Part shown: piece after piece, positions 35,351 to 43,314 of the stretch | Position numbering within the stretch: the stretch's first letter is position 1 | Layout: the number at the start of each line of letters is the position of its first letter | Source of the DNA: M3007 sp965249785 | GTDB taxonomy: Bacteria; Bacteroidota; Bacteroidia; Chitinophagales; Saprospiraceae | Assembly: GCA_965249785.1 (NCBI GenBank) | Contig: CBDFMU010000007.1 | Coordinates: 62,001 to 126,000, forward strand | Direction: 5' to 3' | Length of the DNA stretch: 64,000 nt | Notes under the pieces: model-generated | The model's input: the letters and a program-made list of their open reading frames with translations, nothing else | What the model was told of the DNA's origin: nothing | Databases searched by the model: none | Program-made: the position numbers and the translations under genes

Positions 35351-36097
35351 TTAAAAGTTTTTCCAAAATTCAGTTTCTGCTTGCATTCCAGTTCGTGGGT
35401 CGGCAGCAAACTCTTTCAAATTGTTGAAAATATGCAGATCGCCATTTTCCATGTAACCCAATTGGTCGCCCATTAATATGGCTTCTTTTAGATCGTGGGT
35501 TACGAAGATGGACGCAATATTTTGTTCCGCAGCAATACGTTTGAATAGAATCTGCATAGTGCTACGTGTTTCTACATCTAATGCGCCAAATGGTTCATCT
35601 AAAAGTAACAATTTTGGTTGTACAATCAATGCCCGGCCAAATGCTACCCGCTGTTTCTGTCCGCCGGATAACTCCGTGGGCATTTTTTGGGTATGATCCG
35701 CTAAACCCAAGGCTGCTAATAAATGAGTAGTGCGTTGTTGAATATCGGCTTTTGGCAGCTTGCGTAATCGTAAACCAAACGCCACATTTTCAAATACGTT
35801 CAAATGGGGAAACAATAGTGCTTCCTGATACAGATATACGATGCCGCGTTGTTGGGGAGTTTGGGTAGTGATGTCTTGATTTTGTAAAATAACTTGTGCT
35901 ATCTCCCTCCCTACTGGGGAGGGGCAAGGGGTGGGGTCTACTAATCCAGCGATAATTTTTAATAAAGTTGTCTTTCCGCAACCAGAACGGCCCAAAATGG
36001 CAAGGGTTTGACGCTCCGCAAGACTGAACGAAATACCGTTCAGTACAGGCGTGCTGCCGAAAGATTTCTGGATATTTTTTATTTCTAATAGATTCAT
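35351..36097 (-). CDS. ABC transporter ATP-binding protein (YnjD-like)
   Basis: A 248-residue ATPase from the preferred ATG at 36097; the frame is open to 36385 but that region encodes no conserved sequence. Walker A is GRSGCGKTT (residues 36-44), the signature LSGGQKQRVAFGRAL, Walker B LLLLDEPFGALD, and the H-loop VTHD. Between AGLVDP and VILQNQDIT, where relatives have only two or three residues, it carries an extra segment TPCPSPVGREIAQ encoded by a palindromic repeat (35905-35936). The insertion keeps the frame, and it lies in the loop after the Walker A helix. It energises the permeases at 36136-37745. Confidence 0.88.
   Translation of the reverse strand: MNLLEIKNIQKSFGSTPVLNGISFSLAERQTLAILGRSGCGKTTLLKIIAGLVDPTPCPSPVGREIAQVILQNQDITTQTPQQRGIVYLYQEALLFPHLNVFENVAFGLRLRKLPKADIQQRTTHLLAALGLADHTQKMPTELSGGQKQRVAFGRALIVQPKLLLLDEPFGALDVETRSTMQILFKRIAAEQNIASIFVTHDLKEAILMGDQLGYMENGDLHIFNNLKEFAADPRTGMQAETEFWKNF
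35905..35936. repeat. In-frame palindromic repeat inside the ABC ATPase gene
   Basis: The stretch beginning CCCTCCCTACTGGGGAGGGG followed by CAAGGGGTGGGG is a GC-rich imperfect palindrome unlike the AT-rich gene around it. It encodes residues about 55-65 of the ATPase (PTPCPSPVGRE). A related element, sharing GGAG, GGGGGC and the GGGGCAAG end, is at 53764-53809 between two convergent genes. This is comparable to known protein-coding palindromic elements in other bacteria. Confidence 0.65.
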
Positions 36098-36135
36098 GAC
36101 TAATACAGCCCGGCACCCTGCTCCGGTATTTTGGG

Positions 36136-36891
36136 TTAGTGTCGGAAAATAAAACGTTGATTCAACCATAACAATAACAATGGTGGCAAACAAACCAGAC
36201 AACTGGCCAATGCCGCCACGTATTGATTTGCTTCGCCAATGTATTGAAAAACGGCAATCGTTAAAGTCCGCACCTGCCCCAACCCGATAACTGAAGTGAG
36301 ACCATAATCGAACCAGGAAATCAAGAACGTTTGGAAAAAGCAGACGAGCAGGGTAGCACGCGATACGGGTACTAATACTCGCCAAAATGCCGTTTGCACC
36401 GAACCGCCCAGCGTGTAAGTCAATTGTTCCATTGATCGCAAGGAATAATCGAAATGATTGAAAAACAATAGAATAGCGAAAGGGTAAGTCAATATAAATT
36501 GCGCCATTAATACGCCTGAAAATGTGCCAGACAAGTTGGAAACATTAAAAAAGAACTTCAAGCAGTGGGCATAAATGACCGGCGAAAAGGCATAAGGTAG
36601 GTAAGCCAGATTCAGCCAGAGTTGGCGTTTTGGATGGCTCGACAATTGCCAGGCAGTAAAAAAACCAGTTCCAGTAGATATTAGCCCAACAATGGTCGCT
36701 AACGCCAGCGAAGTCAAGGCACTCGATGCCCAATTCCCACCTGTACTACCCAAATCCGTCCAATGTGCCAACGTCCAACCAGCAGGAATCAACGCTGGAA
36801 AACGCCATTCGGATGCGAGTGACAGAGCCAGTAAATAGGCAAACGGCAGTACAAAAAGACTAAACAGGCTAGTAAGAGCGACACGGCGCAT
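36136..36891 (-). CDS. ABC transporter permease (second YnjC-like half)
   Basis: A 251-residue inner-membrane permease with about six transmembrane helices and the EAA-like loop (MEQLTYTLGGSVQTAFWRVL followed by VPVSRA) that contacts the ATPase. Its ATG shares one base with the stop of the preceding permease gene (36889-36893), so the two are translationally coupled. In E. coli YnjC the two permease domains form one polypeptide; here they are separate genes. Confidence 0.87.
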   Translation of the reverse strand: MRRVALTSLFSLFVLPFAYLLALSLASEWRFPALIPAGWTLAHWTDLGSTGGNWASSALTSLALATIVGLISTGTGFFTAWQLSSHPKRQLWLNLAYLPYAFSPVIYAHCLKFFFNVSNLSGTFSGVLMAQFILTYPFAILLFFNHFDYSLRSMEQLTYTLGGSVQTAFWRVLVPVSRATLLVCFFQTFLISWFDYGLTSVIGLGQVRTLTIAVFQYIGEANQYVAALASCLVCLPPLLLLWLNQRFIFRH

Positions 36892-37745
36892 TAGGAATGG
36901 ATGGGTTGAGTCGTTGGTTTATTCAGCCGCAGAAAAATAGTAATGGCCATAAAAACAACTAGTGCATATACCACTGTCGCCACATAAGCCACCGGCAGAT
37001 CGGCAAGATTAAATCTGCCGAATTTTTGACTGATAAATACAGATAACATCGCCGGGCTTTGTCGTCCGAGCAATAACGGCACTTCATACGATCCTAATAG
37101 AAATATACTATACAATAATAATGTAGGTAAGGCCCGGCGTACTAAAATGGGCCATACTACATGGGAACGGATATAAGCGGGCGATGCACCGAGTGTCGCG
37201 GCGAGTTGCGATAATTGTAATAGATTAGCAGCTTGATAATGGTTTAAAAACACTAAAAGTAAAAATGGAAAAGTCAATAACGTCAACGTTAACCCTACGC
37301 CAAAATAAAGCGGATCATTAATAATTGGCGGAAAAGCGTCCACATTATTTATCCAACCGAAATGCCAGGCCATTCGCGCTAGCATACCGGAATTGCCTAG
37401 CCATTGGAATGATATAAATGCAGCAATAATTGGCGGCACCGCCAACGGAAAATGCAGTAAAAATCGCACTCGTCGCTGTTCTAATTGTGAACGCAGCCAG
37501 ACTACTAATACCAAGCCCAAAACAGTAGATATTAATATAACAATTACTGCTATTAGGGTACTCCATCCCAAAGAGGCCCAGAAAGTGCTATTAGTTAATG
37601 TAGTGTGCCAGGCATTCCCTGTAAAGCCCTGCGACAATGCACCAACTATGCCGAATGAATAGAGTAGGGCATAGGTGAGCCCAGCACCCAGCGGAAAGAC
37701 GGCGAAAGCGAGGAATAGGGTAGGGGAGAGGATGGATTTAGACAT
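36891..37745 (-). CDS. ABC transporter permease (first YnjC-like half)
   Basis: A 284-residue permease with about six to seven transmembrane helices and an EAA-like loop (LLQLSQLAATLGASPAYIR then SHVVWPILVRRAL). Its start overlaps the C-terminal remnant of the DUF5615 toxin gene by 8 bp. It belongs with the YnjB-like binding protein at 38421-39638, from which it is now separated by the inserted toxin-antitoxin pair. Confidence 0.87.
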   Translation of the reverse strand: MSKSILSPTLFLAFAVFPLGAGLTYALLYSFGIVGALSQGFTGNAWHTTLTNSTFWASLGWSTLIAVIVILISTVLGLVLVVWLRSQLEQRRVRFLLHFPLAVPPIIAAFISFQWLGNSGMLARMAWHFGWINNVDAFPPIINDPLYFGVGLTLTLLTFPFLLLVFLNHYQAANLLQLSQLAATLGASPAYIRSHVVWPILVRRALPTLLLYSIFLLGSYEVPLLLGRQSPAMLSVFISQKFGRFNLADLPVAYVATVVYALVVFMAITIFLRLNKPTTQPIHS

Positions 37746-38018
37746 TGGGGCGATTCACTCGAATAAGTTGGTTTTCGGTCAAACTATTTAATTCTGTTAC
37801 AGCTTGATGAATTCTACTTGCCAAAGCACTAAAAAATGCTTTCGATTGAAAGTAAGCACAATAAGTTGTTCACGTTTGGCAAACGCCAGTACTTCCGCAT
37901 CTTCTATCTCTTGATTATCGTTTCCCGCCTCCCGAGTAGTAAGCACATAGTGCCCGAGATCGCGTAGTGCTTGCACTACAGGAAGGCGAAAATTTTCATT
38001 TGCATAAAACCTGGCCAT
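37738..38018 (-). pseudogene. DUF5615 PIN-like toxin with internal deletion
   Basis: The contiguous frame 37797-38018 encodes 73 residues: MARFYANENFRLPVVQALRD, GHYVLTTREAGNDNQEIEDA, and LIVLTFNRKHF, the first two thirds of a DUF5615 (PIN-like) toxin. After HF the sequence loses homology, while another frame reads FFSALASRIHQAVTELNSLT then ENQLIRVNRP, which fits the family's C-terminal end, and stops at 37738. About 20-25 residues (the usual HAGI strand region) are missing and the frame is shifted near 37820. The toxin is therefore probably inactive. Its ATG follows the antitoxin stop without a gap. Confidence 0.7.
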
Positions 38019-38348
38019 TTATTCTGCTTCGTTTTCACGTATTTGAGTTTCAATCTCTTCCCGATGTGCGGCGTAATAATCCCACGCATTATTCAAATCT
38101 TCTGCACGAAGGCTCGGGTAACCCTCCAAAATTTCTTCTTCCGAAATATTCAGTTGCCGTTGCCTTACCAATAACCAAACTGGTATTCTGGTTCGAGCAA
38201 TGCGCGCATCGCCACCACATATTCCTGGTGTTTTTTCAATACCTAAAACCACCCCTTCAATATCGCTTGCGACCCACTGAATTAATTGCGCCTTTTCTCC
38301 TATCGACATTGTGGGCAATAATTGTTTAATCTGTTGCAAAGCAGTCAT
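38019..38348 (-). CDS. DUF433 antitoxin
   Basis: A 109-residue protein. Its C-terminal half matches DUF433 (VEKTPGICGGDARIARTRI-like segment GIEKTPGICGGDARIARTRI, then PVWLLVRQRQ, and ISEEEILEGYPSLRAEDLNN), a VapB-type antitoxin normally encoded just before a DUF5615 PIN-like toxin, as here. It should neutralise the toxin and repress the pair. The pair interrupts the ABC importer operon, and its partner has an internal deletion, so this gene may be a leftover. Confidence 0.85.
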   Translation of the reverse strand: MTALQQIKQLLPTMSIGEKAQLIQWVASDIEGVVLGIEKTPGICGGDARIARTRIPVWLLVRQRQLNISEEEILEGYPSLRAEDLNNAWDYYAAHREEIETQIRENEAE

Positions 38349-38420
38349 ATCTATACATTTTGAACAAAGATAGCCTCATTTTCACTAAAATTGATTTCTC
38401 AAAACTGCTATTAATGCGCT

Positions 38421-39638
38421 TTATTCAATCACCTTTTTCCGGAAATCATCATATAGCCGAACCATGTATTCCGGTGCAGGCTCTTGTAAGGCAAATGGCT
38501 GAATATCAACACGTCGTGGCGCATTTTTTCGTTCCGGGACGTTTTCAAACTGCGTTTTCCATTCGGCAGGCAATTTGGTCACATCGAGCACCGTGCCATC
38601 ACCCCAGACCGAAGGCGTGAGTTTTTTTAGTTGCGCTTCCGGGCTGATCAGAAAATTGATGACCATCATCGCGCCGGCCTTGTTTTGCGCGCCCGTCGGA
38701 ATGCCTAAAAAGTGCGAATTCTGAATGGTGCCGCTCTCAAACACAAATGATTTAGCCGAGCTCGGGAAGATGTTTTGTCCGATTTTATTATCTACTTCGC
38801 TGTCATTATTGCTCATCGTGAAGTCCAGTTCGCCGTTGGCAAACATCTGGTGCATAGACGCCAAACTTTCGGGGAAAGTCTCGCCTTTGCGCCAGAAATA
38901 AGCCTTGTTGCGATTGATAAAATCCCATAATTGCGCCGACAAAGCCTGATATTTTGTTTCATCAAATGGGCCATCCAAGCCGTTTTTACTACCCGTCATC
39001 GCGATGAGCCAGGATTTCAGCAGGGTCATTCCGGTGAATTCATACGGAATGGTGAATTTGCCCGGATGCGCGCGTACGTAAGCCTCCAAAGCCTGCATCG
39101 TGCGCGGTGGAGTGGGGGTGCGCAGGGTATCATAAATCAGGCACAATTGCACATTTCCCCACGGACATTCGTAGCCATCCACGGGCTGCTGGAAGTCATA
39201 AGAAATGAATGGGTTCTGGAAATCAATATATTGTGCATTGGGTAGTTGTTTCGTAAAAGGTCCGTATAAAGCGGAAATTTGGCGGAGTTGAAAAAAAGTC
39301 TCCCCGTTGATCCAGCACATATCGAAACTATTAGTCGTCTTACCCGCTTCCTTTTCTGCCAATAACATCTTAACGATTTCGGTGCCTTGCGCTGGCGCGA
39401 TGCTTAAATTAATATCATAGCGTTTCTTTAATTCTGGCACCACCCATTCGCTCATATAGCGATTAATAAGTGGATCGCCCTGCCACATCATCATGCGGAC
39501 GGTAGTGCCTTTGGCCTGTTGTTCTATTTGGGGCCAGGGGGTGGTGAGGGGATCGTTGGAGGCTGCGTTGCTCGTTTGATTTTGTTGGCACGACCCAAAA
39601 ACAAGGGTAAAAAGCGCAAGAAAAATGAAATTTCTCAT
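38421..39638 (-). CDS. YnjB-like ABC transporter substrate-binding lipoprotein
   Basis: This 405-residue protein is the natural 3' part of the fused frame 38421-42680. An ATG at 39638 starts a lipoprotein signal MRNFIFLALFTLVFGSC; a nearby ATG at 39650 is also possible. The mature protein matches the E. coli YnjB family: WPQIEQQAKGTTVRMMMWQG, DMCWINGETFFQLRQ, ALYGPFTKQLPN, PVDGYECPWGNVQL, and FLGIPTGAQNKAGAMMVINF. It should bind an unknown solute in the periplasm for the two permeases and ATPase at 35351-37745. YnjBCD has no established substrate. The match is from memory of the family and should be confirmed by search. Confidence 0.8.
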   Translation of the reverse strand: MRNFIFLALFTLVFGSCQQNQTSNAASNDPLTTPWPQIEQQAKGTTVRMMMWQGDPLINRYMSEWVVPELKKRYDINLSIAPAQGTEIVKMLLAEKEAGKTTNSFDMCWINGETFFQLRQISALYGPFTKQLPNAQYIDFQNPFISYDFQQPVDGYECPWGNVQLCLIYDTLRTPTPPRTMQALEAYVRAHPGKFTIPYEFTGMTLLKSWLIAMTGSKNGLDGPFDETKYQALSAQLWDFINRNKAYFWRKGETFPESLASMHQMFANGELDFTMSNNDSEVDNKIGQNIFPSSAKSFVFESGTIQNSHFLGIPTGAQNKAGAMMVINFLISPEAQLKKLTPSVWGDGTVLDVTKLPAEWKTQFENVPERKNAPRRVDIQPFALQEPAPEYMVRLYDDFRKKVIE

Positions 39639-42600
39639 GTGATTTTGCATTTCAAATATAATGTGTAGAGACGCTGCATGCAGCGTCTCTACAACAGGCG
39701 TAATACCAAATTTTAAAACCCGTAGTGCAAAGTAAACTGAAACTGCCGTGGGTGGAGCCGCATTGCGGCGCACGATCAAACCACTCGAAGCCGGGCCAAC
39801 CTGCACTTGGTTGCTTTGCGTAGCATTATTCGAGTAGCCGCTCAGATTCACCGCATTAAATACGTTGAATACATCGGCGCGCAGGGTAAGGCCCGATTTT
39901 CCAAACTCGTAAGCCGCCGCCAAATCCAAAGTATTAGACCAGGGCAAACGATCGCTATTGCGCGATTCACCGGGCTGGCGGTCGCTGTTGCCAACGTAAG
40001 CATCGCCAAAAGAACGCCCGTCACCATTCAAATCACTAGTGCCATACAATGCCGCGTCGGGAATCCGATTGATCGGTTGGCCACTTTGGATCAGTGCCGC
40101 CGCCGTTAAACTTAGTCCATGAACCGGAAAATACTGATAAATCGCATTGATAACGTGGGTGCGATCATTGATGCCCGGTCCCCATTCAGCCCCATAGTCA
40201 TTGCTATTCTGTGCCCGGAAATTGACATCCTCCGTGTTGTTGCGCAGGCGCGAGAGGGTGTAAATAAAACGCCAGGAATAGTCGTCATCGCCACGATCTT
40301 TTTGCAGGTTGAACGACGCACCATAGTATTCTGCCTCGCCTTCCGTTTCTGACACGACTACGTTGCGGGCTACGCCGGTTACTTGCTGGCCATTGATGGT
40401 GCCCGCGCCGTTGGTAATTGGAATCGGACGGGTCAAATCAGCCTCAGCAGCGGTGCGTACAATAACATTGTTCGGGTCGGGTGTATATGGGGTAGGAGCG
40501 TTCAGGTCGCGCAGACGAAACAGGTTTTTCGACTTGTTATACACTAAATCCACGTAGAATAACTGCTTGTCATTCAATTGTTTCTGATAACCCAAAGAGA
40601 ACTGGTGCGTATAGGGATTCTGGTAGCCATTAGGATTGAGGATGCGTCGTTCGCCGCTGAATGCTGCCTCCCGCTGGCTCTGCAATTCGGTGTATTTCGG
40701 GCCATTCAGGTAGGTCACATTAGAGGCCGATGCACCGGCATTACCGTCAAAAGTAATTTTATCCAGATCGGTGTCAGCGGGTAAAATGCCCTTGTCTTTC
40801 AAGGCTTGCAACTGCTTTTTATAATCTGCCGAGGTGGTATTTTGCTGCAAAGCATCGGAGTAAACGGTGTACAGGATTTTATCGTAAAAAATACCGTAAC
40901 CACCACGCAAACTGCTGGTACTGTTCAGTTTGTAATTGAAGCTAAAACGTGGCGCGACATTGTTCAAATCAGCTTGATCGGAACCACCTTTCGACAAATT
41001 ATCCACGTCGTAACGAACGCCGAGGGTCAGATTCAGCTTATGAGTCACGTCAAAAGCGTCTTCGAGATAGGCCGAAAATATGTTTTGGCGTACTCCAAAT
41101 TCCGCTGGGCGCAGCTCCACATTATAGTCCACCACTTGCACATCGGCGGGAATATCGGTCAATGCAAGATCAGCACCTTTGCGCAGGTTTTTTACTGCAT
41201 CCAATTGACTTTGAGTGAGTTGTACCGTATAATTGCCATTTGGATTGCCACCACCGAAAAGCTGGTGATCGGAAGACAGAATCTCTGCGCCCGCTTTGAC
41301 GGTATGGCGATTCAGGTAAAAAGTCAGTTTTTCCTGGGCCTGTTCTGTCTCATCATGCGCATCGAATAAGTAACCGGGATGGCCCAGCACCGCCGCCGTC
41401 ACCCCTTGCGGATCAAGCACTACTACTTGTGGCGAAGTTTCATCTACCGCGCGACCATAATTCCAGCGAAAACGGCTGAATTGCACGTTGGTTTCCGATT
41501 TGAATTTATTGCCCAAATAAGTGTTTTGCGAAGCCAATAACAGCGAATTGCGATCCTGGAAATTAGCCGCCGACGGGAACGCCACGCCGCCGGTAAGTCC
41601 ACCGGCTTGTCGGCCAATATTGACAATGCCTACATTGGCACGAAGCGAAGAATGAAAACGATTCGTCCAGTTTTGATCAAATTTGGCACTTAAATAGGTG
41701 AAATTATTCTCACCACGCACCGTTTCGTTCACGCCGAGCGGAGCAGAATTGAGCAAATTATCCTTGATGTCGCGCGTGTATTCGGCGTTGACATAATAGA
41801 AAGTTTTGTCTTTACGAATGGCTCCCCCGAAGCCGACACCACCCTGATAGCGTTGAAAGCCGTCTTTCACCTGATTGCCGGAAAGATCGCGCTGGGCGTA
41901 GGGCGATTCCGCATCCAAAGCCGAGCCAGGCCGGATAACCACGAAGGCTTCGCCGCCGAAATCGTTGGTGCCAGAGCGCGAAGTGACGTTGACCACACCA
42001 TTGCCAGTAAGGCCATATTCGGTGGAGTAGTTGTTGGTCAGTACGTTGATATTTTTGGTAAAACCGACCGGGATGTTGAATTTTATGCCGCCCAGAAACT
42101 GCTCATTATTGTCCATTCCATCTATCAAGTAGTTGGTAAACAGCGAGTTAGCACCATTAATGCTTACATTGGGAGCTTCCGGGAAAAAGCCAGTCGCTTG
42201 CACTACATTGGGCAGCCGATACAATAATCGGGTGATGTCGCGGCCTTCAAGCGGCAGACTTTCGATCTCGGCTTGCTTCAACTCGGAGGATACTTCGGCA
42301 TTTCGCGTGTTGATCTTGGAAGCCCCCAAAATGGTTACTTCCTCCAGCGAAACGCCACCTTTTTGAAACATAACTACCGACACACTCGCGTCAGTATTGG
42401 AACGCAATTGAATCCCTTCTTTTGTATTCGATTGAAAATCATTGTTTTCTGGCACTGACACCTTGTATTCGCCAGAAAGCGACAGCCCCGAAAAAAGTGC
42501 TTTGCCCTGACTATTGGTGGTTTTTTCGGCCGAAAATCCGATAGCCGGGTTGGTAAGTTGAACCGTCAACCCTTCGAGGGCTTCGCCGGACTGGTATTTG

Positions 42601-42680
42601 GTGAGTACTACTTCGAGGTCAACCTGCGCAAACAAGCTGAAAGCCCCCAGGCAAAACAGGAGGGTAAAGAAATTCTTCAT
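38421..42680 (-). CDS. TonB-dependent receptor fused in frame to YnjB-like binding protein
   Basis: A single 1419-codon frame. Residues 1-991 are a TonB-dependent receptor: signal peptide (MKNFFTLLFCLGAFSLFAQ), CarboxypepD_reg-like domain (about 20-110), plug (about 120-240, with LPNVVQATGFFPEAPNVSIN and NYLIDGMDNNEQF), and an Oar-like barrel ending ALRVLKF, the aromatic end expected of an outer-membrane barrel. No stop follows. Thirteen codons derived mainly from a palindrome then lead into the signal peptide of the binding protein. A real fused product would place a lipoprotein signal after a barrel, which makes no topological sense. More likely the receptor stop at about 39705-39707 was lost by mutation or by insertion of the palindrome. 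The receptor probably imports the same unknown substrate. Confidence 0.8.
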   Translation of the reverse strand: MKNFFTLLFCLGAFSLFAQVDLEVVLTKYQSGEALEGLTVQLTNPAIGFSAEKTTNSQGKALFSGLSLSGEYKVSVPENNDFQSNTKEGIQLRSNTDASVSVVMFQKGGVSLEEVTILGASKINTRNAEVSSELKQAEIESLPLEGRDITRLLYRLPNVVQATGFFPEAPNVSINGANSLFTNYLIDGMDNNEQFLGGIKFNIPVGFTKNINVLTNNYSTEYGLTGNGVVNVTSRSGTNDFGGEAFVVIRPGSALDAESPYAQRDLSGNQVKDGFQRYQGGVGFGGAIRKDKTFYYVNAEYTRDIKDNLLNSAPLGVNETVRGENNFTYLSAKFDQNWTNRFHSSLRANVGIVNIGRQAGGLTGGVAFPSAANFQDRNSLLLASQNTYLGNKFKSETNVQFSRFRWNYGRAVDETSPQVVVLDPQGVTAAVLGHPGYLFDAHDETEQAQEKLTFYLNRHTVKAGAEILSSDHQLFGGGNPNGNYTVQLTQSQLDAVKNLRKGADLALTDIPADVQVVDYNVELRPAEFGVRQNIFSAYLEDAFDVTHKLNLTLGVRYDVDNLSKGGSDQADLNNVAPRFSFNYKLNSTSSLRGGYGIFYDKILYTVYSDALQQNTTSADYKKQLQALKDKGILPADTDLDKITFDGNAGASASNVTYLNGPKYTELQSQREAAFSGERRILNPNGYQNPYTHQFSLGYQKQLNDKQLFYVDLVYNKSKNLFRLRDLNAPTPYTPDPNNVIVRTAAEADLTRPIPITNGAGTINGQQVTGVARNVVVSETEGEAEYYGASFNLQKDRGDDDYSWRFIYTLSRLRNNTEDVNFRAQNSNDYGAEWGPGINDRTHVINAIYQYFPVHGLSLTAAALIQSGQPINRIPDAALYGTSDLNGDGRSFGDAYVGNSDRQPGESRNSDRLPWSNTLDLAAAYEFGKSGLTLRADVFNVFNAVNLSGYSNNATQSNQVQVGPASSGLIVRRNAAPPTAVSVYFALRVLKFGITPVVETLHAASLHIIFEMQNHMRNFIFLALFTLVFGSCQQNQTSNAASNDPLTTPWPQIEQQAKGTTVRMMMWQGDPLINRYMSEWVVPELKKRYDINLSIAPAQGTEIVKMLLAEKEAGKTTNSFDMCWINGETFFQLRQISALYGPFTKQLPNAQYIDFQNPFISYDFQQPVDGYECPWGNVQLCLIYDTLRTPTPPRTMQALEAYVRAHPGKFTIPYEFTGMTLLKSWLIAMTGSKNGLDGPFDETKYQALSAQLWDFINRNKAYFWRKGETFPESLASMHQMFANGELDFTMSNNDSEVDNKIGQNIFPSSAKSFVFESGTIQNSHFLGIPTGAQNKAGAMMVINFLISPEAQLKKLTPSVWGDGTVLDVTKLPAEWKTQFENVPERKNAPRRVDIQPFALQEPAPEYMVRLYDDFRKKVIE
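39665..39692. repeat. Perfect 28-bp palindrome GTAGAGACGCTGCA/TGCAGCGTCTCTAC
   Basis: A perfect inverted repeat with no loop lies between the receptor and the YnjB-like coding parts. It is read through in the fused frame as VETLHAASL. A second copy with one mismatch in its stem is at 48468-48495, also at the stop codon of a gene. The placement right after a C-terminal coding end in both cases suggests either transcription-terminator use or a preferred insertion site. Confidence 0.75.
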
Positions 42681-42744
42681 AAATAGAATTGGTTAACAGT
42701 TTGATAATGAACGATTTAAAAAGGATTAATACTGATTGGACAAC

Positions 42745-42774
42745 CAAATGTAGACAAGAAACCTGGCGGCACAA
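42745..42774 (-). promoter_or_regulatory. Bacteroidota-type promoter of the TonB receptor gene
   Basis: On the minus strand TTG at 42774-42772 is followed after exactly 19 bp by TACATTTG (42752-42745), a perfect TAnnTTTG -7 element. The leader to the ATG at 42680 would be about 60 nt. This would drive the receptor and possibly the whole importer operon. Confidence 0.55.
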
Positions 42775-42780
42775 CAAGTT

Positions 42781-43314
42781 TAGAATCAATTTACAGTCTT
42801 TGTCCGGGTGCTTACATCTTTACAGCAAGTATGGTAAAAAGTTGTGGTAAAATGCGATAGGGGAGTAAGACCCATTTTTTCTTGATAGGCCGCGTAAGAG
42901 CCTCCTCGCTCCTTAAAACTATATACGCAATAAGCCTATCATTTGATTTTATACCCCCAGCGATGGGACAAATAATCAGGCAGAATGATTGTTTGCCAGT
43001 AACTTGTGACATCATATATTGCTGTTTGATTTTCATCGTGTATATGTTCATGTTTGCTGTTTCTGCAGGTGGATACAGGTTATTTTAGCCTTTTTATTTA
43101 ACATAATATAAATTATAGAACAAAAATAAACAGAAAATGCCCAGTATAGTGCCCAAGCCAGATCACAGTGAAAAAATCACACATTTCCGACGCATTCAAC
43201 GAGTTATGGAATGAAAATATGGGGATTTTGTGGTTTGCAAGACCTGTGTACAGAAACATGAGGCGATTGGCTATTTAACATAAAAATGCCTGTATTTAAA
43301 ACAATTTTGGGAGC
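42781..43314. other. Long gap without recognised gene
   Basis: Over 530 bp between the TamB-like gene end and the receptor promoter contains no frame with a recognisable domain. A 79-residue minus-strand frame (42812-43051) and a 36-codon GTG frame near 43168 on the plus strand look accidental. The right part is AT-rich. No terminator with a good T-run was found for either side. Confidence 0.5.

Noticed and set aside
42812..43051. A 79-codon minus-strand frame in the gap before the TonB receptor
   Set aside because: It has no recognisable domain, an unconvincing start and low-complexity basic composition.
43168..43278. A 36-codon GTG-start frame on the plus strand
   Set aside because: It is too short, lacks a promoter match and resembles no known small protein.
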